Shown here: positions 63,899-64,000 of the stretch, in pieces | Numbering within the stretch: the stretch's first letter is position 1 | How the letters are laid out: each line of letters opens with the position of its first letter | Source of the DNA: Symbiodinium natans | Lineage: Eukaryota > Sar > Dinophyceae > Suessiales > Symbiodiniaceae | DNA: 64,000 nt | Assembly (NCBI GenBank): GCA_905221605.1 | Contig: CAJNDS010002305.1 | Coordinates: 397,610-461,609, forward strand | Direction: 5' to 3' | Position numbers and translations under genes: made by a program | The notes under the pieces: model-generated | What the model was told of the DNA's origin: nothing | Seen by the model: the letters and a program-made list of their open reading frames with translations, nothing else | Database searches by the model: none

Positions 63899-64000
63899 GA
63901 GTAGTAGTAGTAGTAGTAGTAGTAGTAGCAGTAGCAGCAGTAGTAGTAGTAGTAGCAGTAGCAGCAGCAGCAGCAGTAGCAGTAGCAGTAGCAGTAGCAG
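63472..64000 (+). CDS. Open exon running off the window, with Ser/Arg repeat tail
   Basis: After ATGCAAG the frame reads LRQRKVELLDGSERLSHHLM then SKALQEPGTDSRPRSRSRNR and stays open to the window end. The GTAGTAGTCGTAG microsatellite is in this same frame and would encode long Ser and Ser-Arg runs, like an RS domain. Either a real exon whose tail is repeat-expanded, or an exon ending near 63,570 followed by intron repeats. Confidence 0.45.
63600..64000. repeat. AGT/CGT/AGC trinucleotide array
   Basis: About 130 triplets: GGT/GAT-AGT first, then AGT, CGT-AGT alternation, AGT, then AGC. Continues beyond the window. Confidence 0.97.

Noticed and set aside
1-64000. tRNA, rRNA or a full spliced-leader RNA gene
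   Set aside because: No cloverleaf with A and B boxes, rRNA core or complete leader sequence was recognised by eye; a covariance-model search would be needed to exclude them.

Overview
This window reads as nuclear DNA of a dinoflagellate or close relative. The evidence: dispersed blocks of the plant/alveolate telomere heptamer TTTAGGG, many introns with GC or GA in place of GT at the 5' splice site, introns that coincide with small inverted-repeat transposons, and a copia-type LTR element whose primer site matches the anticodon arm of initiator tRNA-Met. The species cannot be read from the sequence.

Two broken-up host genes lie on the + strand. The first (965 to about 20,200) encodes the splicing factor Prp6 (PRPF6/STA1). 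Thirteen tiny exons of 13-81 nt, read in order, give the HAT/TPR-like repeats; the N-terminus lies upstream of the window and the C-terminal quarter was not found. The second (34,046 to at least 61,268, perhaps the window end) encodes a Na+/H+ antiporter of the SOS1/SLC9C kind. Its exons carry the LLPPLLFE, SATDPVAVV, GES-NDG and GGLRGAV hallmarks, followed by the cytosolic linker.

The most striking pattern is that exons sit inside a cassette: (CCCTAAA)n - exon - (TTTAGGG)n. Many introns therefore begin with a TTTAGGG array and end with a CCCTAAA array, giving them inverted telomere-like termini, often directly abutting the splice site. Many introns also carry a short direct repeat across the two splice junctions (up to 11 bp, GTGCAGATCTT), as expected if introns arose by insertion with target-site duplication. 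Two introns of the antiporter gene (59,098-59,209 and 60,959-61,074) are exactly one MITE plus a 4-bp duplication.

Region by region: 1-964 low-complexity and no gene; 965-2,333 first Prp6 exons; 2,334-15,911 one 13.6-kb intron holding an AT-rich palindromic satellite, a 113-bp tandem array, a long unassigned stretch and a 1.27-kb tandem duplication rich in degenerate telomere repeats; 15,912-20,202 further Prp6 exons in telomere-repeat cassettes; 21,653-30,492 an 8.84-kb LTR retrotransposon on the - strand, inserted in a CCCTAAA array, with identical-looking 279-bp LTRs and one 2,625-codon ORF (WW, S1-like, SAM-like and six CCCH fingers) but no visible protease, integrase or reverse transcriptase; 31,690-32,640 a decayed LINE reverse transcriptase; 33,185-64,000 antiporter exons in a sea of MITE families, telomere-like blocks and trinucleotide arrays.

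Exon borders were inferred by matching conserved protein families and splice consensus by eye; no alignment or transcript data were available.
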